Assembly: GCA_022575985.1 (NCBI GenBank)
Contig: JAKSXM010000007.1
Coordinates: 32,614,501-32,678,500 of the forward strand
From: Anagrus nilaparvatae
Lineage: Eukaryota; Arthropoda; Insecta; Hymenoptera; Mymaridae
Reading direction: 5' to 3'
DNA: 64,000 nucleotides
The notes under the pieces were generated by a model, which was given only the letters and a program-made list of their open reading frames with translations, made no database searches and was not told the origin of the DNA. Position numbers and translations under genes: made by a program. Below are positions 1 to 9,180 of this stretch, piece by piece; the first letter of the stretch is position 1; every line of letters begins with the position of its first letter.

Positions 1-569
1 ATAATTTTTATATTCAAATTTTGTAATTCTTTAACTAAGTTTTTTTTGTGTTAAATAAATAAGTTTTTTTTGTGTTAAAATTTTAAATTTTTCGAGTATC
101 ATTTAAAATTTTTTCATTATACTCCTAAATTCCTGTCATCAAACGAACGAGTCCTTATTTTTCTAAATTTTCACCGTCCACGTGGAGCAAAAAGGAACAA
201 AAGTAAGTAAAATTTTCAATTCATTTATTAAGAATTTTATTCAAAATTCCAAACAAAATTTTCTTAATTCTATTCTCATGCAGATTGAAGAATCGTGCTC
301 GCGACCTAACTAAATTTTTTTATTTCTTTAATTTTTTAAATTAAAATAAATTATTACTAAATAATTTAACGTTTTTCTTCTAATTCAATTTATTAAATTA
401 CGGGACATAATTGAAATTTTAAATCGTGAGTAGTGAGAGAAATTACGGCACTGGGCCTAGAAACCCAGTACGTGGCTCGAAAAAAATACACACACTCATA
501 ATCTAAATTTTTAATATAAAAAAAATTCTAATTAAATAATTATAAATTATCTGCTAACCTAACATAACA
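1..569. other. AT-rich DNA, no gene seen
   Basis: No coding region or RNA gene is recognised. There is a short direct duplication of a T8-GTGTTAAA motif near 40-80. A small hairpin around 448-470 has the stem ACTGGG/CCCAGT. Neither is enough to assign a function. Confidence 0.4.
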
Positions 570-1012
570 ATACAATTAAAATGAACATTGCGTATTATTA
601 AATTCGCGCGAGAACGAAATATATACAGTAGAATTCTTCTTAAGGGCCTGAAGTCGTCAAGGTGAATTGGAAATTTATAAATAAATCAACCTTTCGTTAT
701 TATTATATACCTAAAATTATTAATTAACTTTTAAGATTTTTATAAATGCAATAAAATAAAAAAAAAATGAACAACTTATTAATAAATCTGCAAAACACGT
801 TCTAATTAAAAAAAGGTAAAATAAAGTAGTTTATAAAATTATTATTCTGCATACTTTTTTCTGTTTGGTGGTCCTAAAATTTTTTCTTAATACCTTAAAA
901 ATTAATTTTTTTTTCTTAACCAATTACATAGCTCGCTAAAAAAGCATCAAAATAAAAACCAAAACCAAATCTATGATAAAGAAAGGTCTATAATTAAAAA
1001 ACAACCACATTA

Positions 1013-1440
1013 CCTAAGGCAGTAGTCTATAATTAAAAGACTACACCACAAGCCTAACACTAACATAACCTAATGCAGTGGTCTCAAAAATACTAACAAA
1101 ATCACTACACAAAAAGCCTTACACTAACATAACCTAAGGAAGTGGTATATAATAAAAAAAACTACACAACAAGTCTTATACTCACATAACCTAAGACAGC
1201 GTTCTGTGACATAAAAAATACATGAAATCTTTACACCCACATAACCTAAGAAAGTAGTCTGTAATAAAAAAATTACATAATAAGCCTTACACCCACATAA
1301 CCTAAGGAAGTAGTCTATAATAAAAATACTACACCAAAAGCCTTACACTACTGTAGTATAACCTATAGCAGTGCAGGCAGAAAATTGTTAGACAATAAAT
1401 TCTTTGCACTAACATACCCTCAGGAAGTGGTCTGTAATAA
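1013..1440. repeat. Tandem repeat, unit about 55-64 bp, ~8 copies
   Basis: The phrase ACTAACATAACCTAAGGAAGT recurs in diverged form. CCTAA-type anchors start near 1013, 1069, 1133, 1190, 1245, 1301, 1362 and 1418, a spacing of 55-64 bp. Units also share GTAGTCTATAATAAAA and ACTACACCAAAAGCC. The CCTAA core resembles the insect telomeric pentamer, but units this long are not telomeric arrays. Confidence 0.8.
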
Positions 1441-1540
1441 TTTAGGGGGGTTGAAAAATTGACGCTTTTAGGGGGGGGGGTGGAAAAGTGACGATTTTAG
1501 GGGGGGGGGTGAAAAAGTGACGTTTTTAGGGGGGGGGATG
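1441..1540 (+). repeat. G-run minisatellite, ~29-bp unit, four G tracts
   Basis: Four units of roughly TTTTAG(6-10)TGAAAAAGTGACG follow each other. The G tracts lie at about 1445-1450, 1471-1480, 1500-1509 and 1529-1537. An inverted copy with C tracts lies at about 61735-61845. Four long G tracts on one strand could form a quadruplex, though the ~20-nt loops make it a weak one. Confidence 0.8.
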
Positions 1541-1790
1541 AAATGGACTTAGAATATTTTCGATTTAAAGACTTAGAATAATTTGAAATGGGAGCTAGGA
1601 CCTGATCGGGCCCTGAGCAGGCCCTGATAACAACAACAACTTAGAATATTTTAAGCTTATGGATTTAGGATATTATATATTTCAGGATTTATTGTAATTT
1701 CGGTTTTTGGATTTATTACTGTTATGAGTGAACATTTCCATGCTCGTTGGTTGTGTAGTTACACAAACCGGTTATGATTTTTTTTTTCAA
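1541..1790 (+). repeat. Dispersed repeat next to the G-run array
   Basis: This unit runs from the G-run array to about 1775 and is repeated inverted at 61490-61735. Shared landmarks include AACATTTTCCATGCTCGTTGG in approximate form, the TTCGGTTTTTGGATTTATTA stretch, and a CAGGACCTGATC / CAGGCCCTGATAA palindromic motif. Having the same modules in the same order in both places makes this one repeat family. It has no recognisable protein. Confidence 0.75.
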
Positions 1791-1829
1791 AAATATTTTC
1801 ATTAAAAAATCTTAAACTATAGTTTAAGA

Positions 1830-2265
1830 TAGTATACTTTTTTTTTTTTATTTGGAGGTAATACCTCATTTATTTCCACTAAAGTACTTATATTTGAAAG
1901 TATGATTTTTACTCGATATCTCGAATCTGATAAGTAATTTTTTGAAAATTTTTTTCTTAAAAAAATACAAAAAACACCTTTTTTTTTTCTTTTTGGACGT
2001 AGTACCTAATTTATTTCTATGAGAGTACCAGTTTTAGAAAGTTCGTTTATAGTAATTTTTTTGATCTGATACCGAATTTTTTCAAATTTTTTTTCTAAAA
2101 ATTAAAAAAACAAAAACATTAAAAAAACATCAATATTTTTTTTTTGGGTGCAATACTTCAATTAGTTCCATTAAATTACTTATATTTGAAAATATGGTTT
2201 TTACTCGATATATCGAATTTGATTGTTAATTTTTTGAAAATTAGTTCCAAAATTTTTGATTAATA
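1830..2265. repeat. Three diverged tandem copies, unit ~150 bp
   Basis: Units begin near 1840, 1990 and 2140. Each contains a T-rich run, a GG(A/T)(G/C)GTAATACCT-like phrase, ATTTATTTCCA, ACTTATATTTGAAA and a TACTCGATAT(C/A)TCGAAT segment, followed by TTTTTTGAAAATT. Divergence between units is high. No function is suggested. Confidence 0.65.
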
Positions 2266-2966
2266 AAAAAATACTTTTAAAAGTTAATAGAAATGTATGT
2301 ATGATTGCATGCTTGTAATCGGTGATATCAGTGGCATATTAATATATTAAGATCATTGTTTGAGGAACCTTAGTGCCAGCTAGTTGGCAGGGTATTTTTT
2401 AATTTGTTACCTAATATAAATGTTGATAGTTAATTAACAAAGTTTTGGGAATAATAATAACAAAAGGTTAATTTGTTTATGAACTTTTTAAAAAGTTCAC
2501 CTTCAGTACTACGGGTGGCCCTTAATTAAGCAGAATTCTACTTTATGTATTTCTTTCTCACGCGTTCTGAATAATACGCATTGTTTATTTTAATTGTATA
2601 CTGATTGTCATTGTTTCAATTAAAAAAATTTTTCCATATAAATAATCTTGAAGTCTTTCTCGATTTTTCCCTCGCTTCAAGTTTTTTCCAACTCAAAATT
2701 CTCAAAAATTTGCTTGAAAATGTTATATTATTAAGTAAGTATATAAATTATTAAATTAATTTTTATTTAATTAAATATATTGCAAGTTATTTATTCCTCT
2801 TTACAAAACTACATGCGGCGTGTAAAATGTTAATGAAAATTACACGCTGGAATTTTGAGTGTAGATTTAAAATTAAAATTAAATATGAAAAAAAATCCAT
2901 GGAAGGGAAAGCCTCGTTTTTTAAAATTTATTTATGAAAAAAGACACGTTAACATCCATTCGAATG

Positions 2967-4340
2967 TCATCCATTAGAGATCCATTGCAAGCAATAGCAA
3001 TATTTTTAATGAAATTACGAAGTGCATGCGGTGATAAGTTTATTGATGCAATTTTATGAATTAAAGACCATCAATAAATCTCAAATTGCTGGAAATCAGT
3101 AATGCAGGCTTTCGAAAGAGATATTTTTAACCAAGGAAAGTTTTGTGTAAAGTCATGTAACAGGGAAGATCTTATTGATAGTTATACTATTAATATTTCA
3201 AAGCGACTGCATGAAATTAATGATCAGCTTATAGTCAATTGCAATGGTACTTATAGTTTTCATGGTAAAAGTAAAAATAATTTTTACTACAGAAAATTTT
3301 ATTCTGGAAGAAAAAAGACACATTTATATAAGCCATTTACAATATGTACATCTGACGGAAATGCTAAAAATATAAAGGGTGCTTTTTATAGAAAGGAAAT
3401 TGATGCAACGATTTTAAGGAAAGTTCTTGAAGAAAAATTTGTTTGGAAAACTCATTAAGATCCAGCGATATATTTGTTTTAGATACAGGGTTGTGAGACC
3501 CTACTCAAGAATTAGAAGACATGGGTTACGTGGTATTCATGCCAGCGTTGAATGGTAAAAGATCCTGTTTCCTACGTAGGAAACTAACTATTTAAAGTAT
3601 GTAACGAAATTGTGATGGGTTGTAGAAGCAATCCATGGAGCTTTAAAAATGATATTTAAGTTTTTATGCATTGCAATATGTAATAGAATTATTACGGATC
3701 TATAACTTATATGTAAAATATCTTTTTTTTAATTATAAATTCAACAAGCATTTGCACTCTGATATTAATATGACTGATAAAATTATTTATTATATGAAAA
3801 TAAGATTAAGAGTAAAAAATGATTGGCTAAAGAAATTCAAGATAATAATTGGAATAGAAAAAAAAATTTTTAACCAATAGATTCGTCACAAATCGTATAC
3901 TTTTCAATATTGACAATTAAACAATTAAAAATATTATTTATAGAATCTTGCCAACTTATTCAAGCTATATATTATTTAGCGCAGATAATTAACGATGGTG
4001 GCACAATAGAGGGTTGATATTATAATTATTAAGGTCGAAACATTCTTAGATATGAAATTCAATATCGACACAAAAATAGCAAGCATTACGACTGCTACTA
4101 AGAATATATTTCAAATAAAAATGAGGTTGACCGAATAAAACAATATGCTTGTGACTGAGCAAATGTGTTACGGACATGTAATACAATATTTTTCTTAAAC
4201 CATGCAAGATTTGAGTCAAAAATTAGGCAATCAGTATAATTTATGAATAATATATTCGAAAAAATAGATATTGAAGACATTATTCCATTTGAGGAGAGAG
4301 AAAATGAAAATGAAAATATAAGTAAAGATTCAAGATTAAT
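2967..4340 (+). pseudogene. Degenerate DDE (DDE_Tnp_4-like) transposase gene
   Basis: This is a broken gene for an RNase H-fold DDE endonuclease of the DDE_Tnp_4 type, probably with a C-terminal Cys/His domain. In order, the visible parts are an N-terminal helical segment (2967-3100, two stops), a catalytic N-terminal block (3102-3455, with KPFTICTSDG), a DIFVLDTGL*DPT block at 3468-3500 and MPALNGKR. After a frameshift near 3595-3600 come VTKL*WVVEAIHGAL (3601-3645), a helical C-terminal part to about 4000, and a NHARFESKIRQ block near 4198-4230. The first catalytic Asp, expected before GTY, is an Asn codon at 3243-3245. The second Asp (3402-3404) and the Glu (3625-3627) remain. Stops and a frameshift show it is dead. 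Family assignment is from remembered conserved blocks. Confidence 0.75.
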
Positions 4341-4344
4341 TAAT

Positions 4345-4865
4345 TTAAAATAATCATGAAATTTAATTTATAAATGTAAAAGAAGAGGATCCTAATGAAA
4401 GCGGTGAGCCATACATTTAGTATTTATCAAGATAAAACAAATTACACATTTAAGAATTATTAAGTATATATATTTAATAACCTCTTTAATAAATTGTAAT
4501 CTTATTAAATTAATATTATAGTAACATAGTTATATAAGATAAGTAAAATATAAATCTTAGATTAAGTTGTCTGGTATTATATTGATGTAATGGGAACGCT
4601 TATTAAATTATAAAATATTTTTCAGATTTCAAAAATTAATATAATTTTGCTTATTATTTATCATACATTCTGATAAATAAGTAAAGTGGTACGGTTAATG
4701 TTAATGTTAATATCCATCCTAGAAAAAAAATTTTCACCCATTTGTGGGCCTTTTCTTAAAGCGCCCTAGAGTAAAAATAAGTAAAAGTTATGGTTAAGCA
4801 GCCTTAAAGGTCTTTCTTGATCTCATAGGCTCTGCTTGTTTAGCTCATGGCTGAAAAATTCAAAA
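4345..4865. other. AT-rich DNA, nothing recognised
   Basis: No coding frame, inverted repeat or RNA gene could be supported here. The next piece (from 4868) is a duplicated repeat unit. Confidence 0.4.
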
Positions 4866-4867
4866 TA

Positions 4868-5357
4868 CCGTTTTTTTTTATTTTTCGGTATATTCCCGAA
4901 TCTTAAACAAAAAATTATCAATAGCACATTAAATCAATTAAAAAAATATGTAAAATAATAGAGCTTTACGTTTGAACATTAATGTGCTCGAGAAAATTCG
5001 AATTTTTCGTTTATTAAAAAAGCAAGTTTTAAGTGATTGAAGGGCACGCGAAAAGCGAATCGGGTTCAAAAAAGTTATTTACCAAATATATGCGTATTTT
5101 TCTTGAGAAAATAACGTAGGGTATAATGAAAAAGTCATAACGATAAAATCTTATTTAAAAGAAATTGTCCCAAAAAAAATCAAATTTCGTTTTATTGATT
5201 TTTTGACATTTTCCGATTCGATAACAAAAAATTATCAATAGGGCGTTAAATAAATTAACATGCTGAAACAAGCATGTGCGAAAAAAATGGAGCCTTAAGT
5301 TTGACTTCTTGACACTTTTCTTAGGAAATTCATATTTTTCATTAAAAAATAAACGTT
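4868..5357. repeat. Two diverged direct copies of a ~180-bp unit
   Basis: Copy 1 (about 4868-5045) and copy 2 (about 5178-5357) share a TTCC(C/G)(A/G)AT phrase, ACAAAAAATTATCAATAG, a TTAAAT(C/A)AATTAA phrase, AGAGC(C)TTA(C/A)GTTTGA, and ATTCATATTTTTC-like ends. They lie just downstream (on the minus strand) of the HUWE1 exon, in what would be its intron. Copy 2 abuts the splice donor. Confidence 0.55.
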
Positions 5358-5379
5358 ATAATAATGTTAAAATTCTTAC

Positions 5380-5756
5380 CTCTGCTGAAAAAGTTAATTC
5401 ATATCCTAAGTCTGAAACATTATTTTCAGTTAAGTAGACAAGACCTTTATAAAAAGAATAATCTTCGCTTTCCATATCAGTGTGTCTAACAAGAATTCCA
5501 AGTATATGTTTATAAAAAGATCGAGTAAAATAGCACTCTAAAAGCTTATTATCATATATTGCTTTTGCTATAACACGCCCAACGAATTTATAATAACATA
5601 GATGATTAGGATTACAATGTGATGAAGAATTTATCATGTACGTTACACGGTCACCAGGGCTCACCGTGAATAAAGCATACATGGGATTGAAAATTTCTCG
5701 TGATATAATCACATACCACTCTCTTAATAAACCTCCAGCATCTTGACCTTCTTCAC
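5380..5756 (-). CDS. HUWE1: HUWE1 HECT-domain exon (isolated internal exon)
   Basis: This exon encodes about 125 residues of the HECT domain of HUWE1, a very large E3 ubiquitin ligase acting in nucleus and cytoplasm. Recognisable phrases on the minus strand are [89 protein letters not shown] and [10 protein letters not shown]. The frame is open throughout. It is preceded by a polypyrimidine-poor but valid acceptor (TTTGCAG, AG at 5758-5757) and followed by the donor GTAAG (5379-5375). The phase fits a split Gly codon at the 5' end. The catalytic Cys lies in a later exon not seen here. No neighbouring HUWE1 exon was found in the window, so this is either an exon between introns several kb long or a detached copy. 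Confidence 0.93.
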
Positions 5757-6350
5757 CTGCAAATTTTATAATAATTTAATTTAATTAGTTTATTTATGTT
5801 CTTATTAACCAAATTTGTTTTAAAGAAAATATATGTATTATATATTAAAGAAATGAAGGCCATTTATAACTAAGAACTACAAAAGGAATTAATTGATCTG
5901 CCAAATTATTTATGTTTTAAAAAAGAAAAAGCTGAAACATTGATTTCTCAAACAAGCGTAGTTCAAATTAAGTTTTCAACGGCAGGATTCAATTTGTAGG
6001 AAAATAATTTTTAATATTTAGAAGTTAAATAAGCATTTAAGAAACAAATCGAACAAAATTAAAACCACTGTAAAACAGTGAGAAGTGTCTCTAGAAGACT
6101 AAAAAATGGAAACGGAATTTCCGACAAAAAAAATTAGGGGTCCGAGTTTGAAGAGCCAACCATTTTAACTAATAATGTAAAAAGTAGTAGTAGTTTATTT
6201 TTGTCAAATCATATACATAATTGTAACAAGACATACATAGAAATACAAAAAGTTTACAAAAATTTACAAAAAATTTAAATTATATATAAGAAAGGAGTTT
6301 TTTTTTTCTTTAGTAATCCCATATCCTATCTTATCTTATATATATATAAA
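5757..6350. other. Non-coding DNA between HUWE1 exon and Helitron
   Basis: AT-rich sequence that would be the upstream intron of the HUWE1 exon. A short AGTAGTAGTTTATTTTTG block near 6185 precedes several AAAAAGTTTACAAAAATT repeats, but no element could be named. The segment 6300-6350 is T-rich with a TATATATA run that serves as the target of the next Helitron. Confidence 0.4.
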
Positions 6351-7653
6351 TTTTTAATTTTGTATGCTTGTTTGTCCGAAATGGATAAACTAGAACGTGA
6401 TCAAAGTCAGAGACGCAGGGTTTACGGCGAAAGATGGCAAAAATTACCGGTCAAAACATAGGCTAGGTTTCGTTTCGATTGATAACGACAAAAATTTGTT
6501 AAGTTGAAAAAACTGGATTTTCAAGGATCAAAGGCTATTGCCGGATAAATATAGTGATTTGGCCCCCCTCCCTAATCTTAAAAAAATTATTTGCATCTGA
6601 AAAGTATTATAAAAACTAACCGATCGCCGTTGGAATTAGCTTCCTAGCCCATATTAGGCGCCCTTAAACCTTAAAAAACCTTAAAAATCGTGTTTTTTGC
6701 GTTTTTTTTTGTTTCTCCGCACTGTGTTGAGCTATTAATCTGAAAGTTGCGTAGAAAAAAAGGGCACAGAGTGTATTTTCAATCTTCATTGGTTTTAGAC
6801 CTTTGAGACCATTTTAAGACCCCGAAAATTTATTTTTAATTTTCGAAAAATTGGTTTTTTGAGCATAAAAAAAAATAACCAGCGTTAAATTTCTTCAAAC
6901 TGACCTAAAAAGTTGAAAAAAAGTATATTTTACTAATATCAGTCTTGTCCTAGAGGGGGAGCTCATCTCCACACCTTCAAAACTCAAAAAACGCGTTTTT
7001 TTGCCTCTACACGATTAAAATGCAATAGAATTGGAAAAATTCGTTTTGGAACCTCCCTAAATCTTTTTGAGCATCTATTTATACGTTTTAACTAAAATAT
7101 ATTTCATTAATTATTGTTTTTAGACCCTTATGACCACTCAAGACCACCTTAAGAGCCCAAAAATTGATTTTACATTTTCGAAAAATCAGTTTTTTTGAAA
7201 TTAAAAAATTATACCTGCCTTTAATTCTTTCAAATTGGACTAAAAAGGCAAAGAAAATTATTTTTTAACGATATCAGTCTTGTCCTGGAGGGGGAGCTCA
7301 TCCCCACCCCTTCAAAACTCAAAAAATGCGTTTCTTTGCCCCTACACGATTAACCCATTGATTCCTAAGAAGAAACTGCATTTGACAGAGCTGTAAAACC
7401 TATTCCATTTAGAGCATTTGACTCAAATTAGTAAAATAAAACACAAAAATAATTTCAAAATGGCGGACGTTTATAAATGGCGGACTAATATGGTGGTCAG
7501 AAAAAATTAAATTTTGATATTTTTTGATAAAAATTTGTGTGAATGGTATTTTTTGGGTGCTAATTACGAATATATAGTTATTTATCAAAAATTTTTAAAT
7601 GGCGGACATTTATAAATAGCGGACTAATATTGTTGCGGCCAATAGCTATAATA

Positions 7654-7806
7654 GAAAATACTTAGACATGGGAAAGAATATTACTCATTCTCGAGCGTAT
7701 AAATATAAATGCTTTTAGGTTGGCGGCGTTAGCCGCCATCCTAAAAATATTTATATTTATATGCTAGAGGATGGGTAAATATTCTTTCCCACGTCTAAGT
7801 ATGTTT
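7654..7806. mobile_element. ~150-bp hairpin MITE
   Basis: A nearly complete palindrome. The left arm (AATACTTAGACATGGGAAAG onwards) pairs with the right arm ending CTTTCCCACGTCTAAGTATG. The short loop near 7728-7740 carries GGCGGCGTTAGCCGCC, itself a perfect hairpin. Arms of about 70 bp have few mismatches. It lies inside the left arm of the 6531-11038 foldback. Confidence 0.8.
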
Positions 7807-7807
7807 T

Positions 7808-8203
7808 TTATAAATTAGTGATAAAGAATTTATCATTATTTATACAGGTACACGTGTAACAAGATCAAATTTCTATAGGACTTTTAAATTCTGACAATAA
7901 AACGTCAACCCCATAGCACCGCTGTTAATAATATACGTTCAATCCCCTCTCCTAAATATAAAAACTATGCCTAGAAAGCGATCGATAATTACATTCTTAA
8001 CTTTTGAATAAGCGTGTTTTTGTACCTTTTTTTTTGTTTCAAAGCCGTGGAAGAATGTGAAAATTGAATAATAAAATATTATATGCTAATGCGCACGCTT
8101 ATTGCAGGATTTAAAAGTACTATAAGAATATGATCTTTTCCACGTGTAGTTGTGTATAAATAATGATATAATTCTATGTTACTAATTTATAAAATTATAT
8201 TTT
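7808..8203. mobile_element. ~395-bp MITE with ~90-bp inverted ends
   Basis: Left end (TATAAATTAGTGATAAAGAA, then ATCATTATTTATACAGGTAC, then ACTTTTAAATTCTG) reappears inverted at about 8108-8200. The inner part contains no gene. It directly follows the previous hairpin MITE, suggesting an insertion hotspot. The target-site duplication is not certain. Confidence 0.65.
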
Positions 8204-8500
8204 TCTATTTTTTCATGTTGAATATTCGCGGTAAATAATGTTTTACGTGATATTGTAATTATTTGATTTATCGGCCCCCCGTTTTAGGGCCCCTTCTCTC
8301 ACGTTAAACTTTCACCGGCTCTATAAAACCGATTCATGTTCTCATTCTGTGGTCGCGTCGGCGGTCGCGCTCGTAAGACAATTTTGGTCATGCACCGCCC
8401 AGCGTATTAAACATAAAGTTATCAGAGAACTAAAAACAGTGCTTAAATTTAATTTAATTAATTCAAATCAATTCATTTTTCTTTAACGCCAGCGATCAAT
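8204..8500 (+). other. GC-richer island with a TATA-like core
   Basis: Between two MITEs lies sequence with unusually high GC for the window (about 8270-8400). It contains CGGCCCCCCG, TATAAAA at about 8321-8327, and a CGCGTCGGCGGTCGCGC block 30-45 bp downstream. The spacing resembles a TATA core promoter with a start near 8352, but no open reading frame follows before the next MITE. It could be a stranded promoter or part of the interrupted insertion. Confidence 0.3.
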
Positions 8501-8502
8501 AA

Positions 8503-9008
8503 GGCTGATTCCAGACGGAGCTCTGTTAAACGTGCGGTTAGCTCAAATCTGTAGTTATACCTGTGGTTAGATTTTGTTGCCAACCTATGCGTCAGACCTA
8601 CGCGAGATAGCTTCCTTATCGATGAGAAGTTTATTTAATTATTTTCTGCTCCTAAAAATACGTAAATAAAACTTTAGAAATAAAGAATAAGAAAAAAAAA
8701 TAATAAGTTAAATTATTTTGTATTTTTATGTAGTATATAAAAATAATTTTAATATTATTATGAATAATATTATAATAATAAAAGTATAATTAACTTTTTT
8801 TTCATATAAATAAAAAAGAGTAAATATAACTTTTTCAGTTTTATTTACGTATTTTTAGGAGCAGAAAATAAATTAAATAAACTTCTCGTCGATAAGGAAG
8901 CTATATCGCGTAGGTCTGACATTTAGGTTGGCAACAAAATCTAACCGCGGGTATAACTACAGATTTGAGGTAACCGCACGTTTAACAGCGCTCCGTCTGG
9001 AATCAGCC
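8503..9008. mobile_element. 506-bp PIF/Harbinger-like MITE, TAA duplication
   Basis: Inverted termini GGCTGATTCCAGACGGAGC and their complement are flanked by TAA on both sides (8500-8502 and 9009-9011). Arms of about 180 bp contain GTTAAACGTGCGGTTA, GGTTAGATTTTGTTGCCAAC and AGGAGCAGAAAATAA. A 3-bp TAA target and a GG-starting terminus are typical of PIF/Harbinger. The superfamily call rests only on this. Confidence 0.75.
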
Positions 9009-9011
9009 TAA

Positions 9012-9180
9012 CTATATTTATACAGTCCACTAATCTAACATTTAATTATTTGTATATAATATATTCAATAAGTGCGTTTTAATAATTATTTTATTATTTT
9101 AATCACGTGTGAATTTATTTATAAACCCAAACCAATTTTCCTACAATTTCCCCAAATATTTCCTCCAAAATATTACAAAT
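9012..9180. other. Spacer inside the foldback left arm
   Basis: AT-rich sequence between the Harbinger-like MITE and the resumption of the foldback at about 9180 (ATGGTGGTCAGAAAAA). No feature was identified. Confidence 0.35.

Larger units (their letters stand above)
570..2600. repeat. Diverged foldback element with ~180-bp arms
   Basis: The left arm (about 570-750) reappears inverted at about 2425-2600. Shared landmarks are TACAATTAAAAT, GCGTATTATT, AGTAGAATTCT and AAGGTGAA. The arms are clearly diverged, so the copy is old. The loop holds three tandem-repeat blocks described separately. No transposase is present inside. Confidence 0.65.

Noticed and set aside
1013..1440. Interstitial telomere tract (CCTAA)
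   Set aside because: CCTAA appears once per ~60-bp unit and is not a contiguous pentamer array.
4098..4280. 60-codon minus-strand frame
   Set aside because: It is antisense to the C-terminal part of the DDE transposase relic, where the plus strand reads NHARFESKIRQ.
8270..8400. Real gene promoter
   Set aside because: A TATA element with GC-rich sequence downstream is present, but no transcript or coding region can be attached, so only a low-confidence note was kept.
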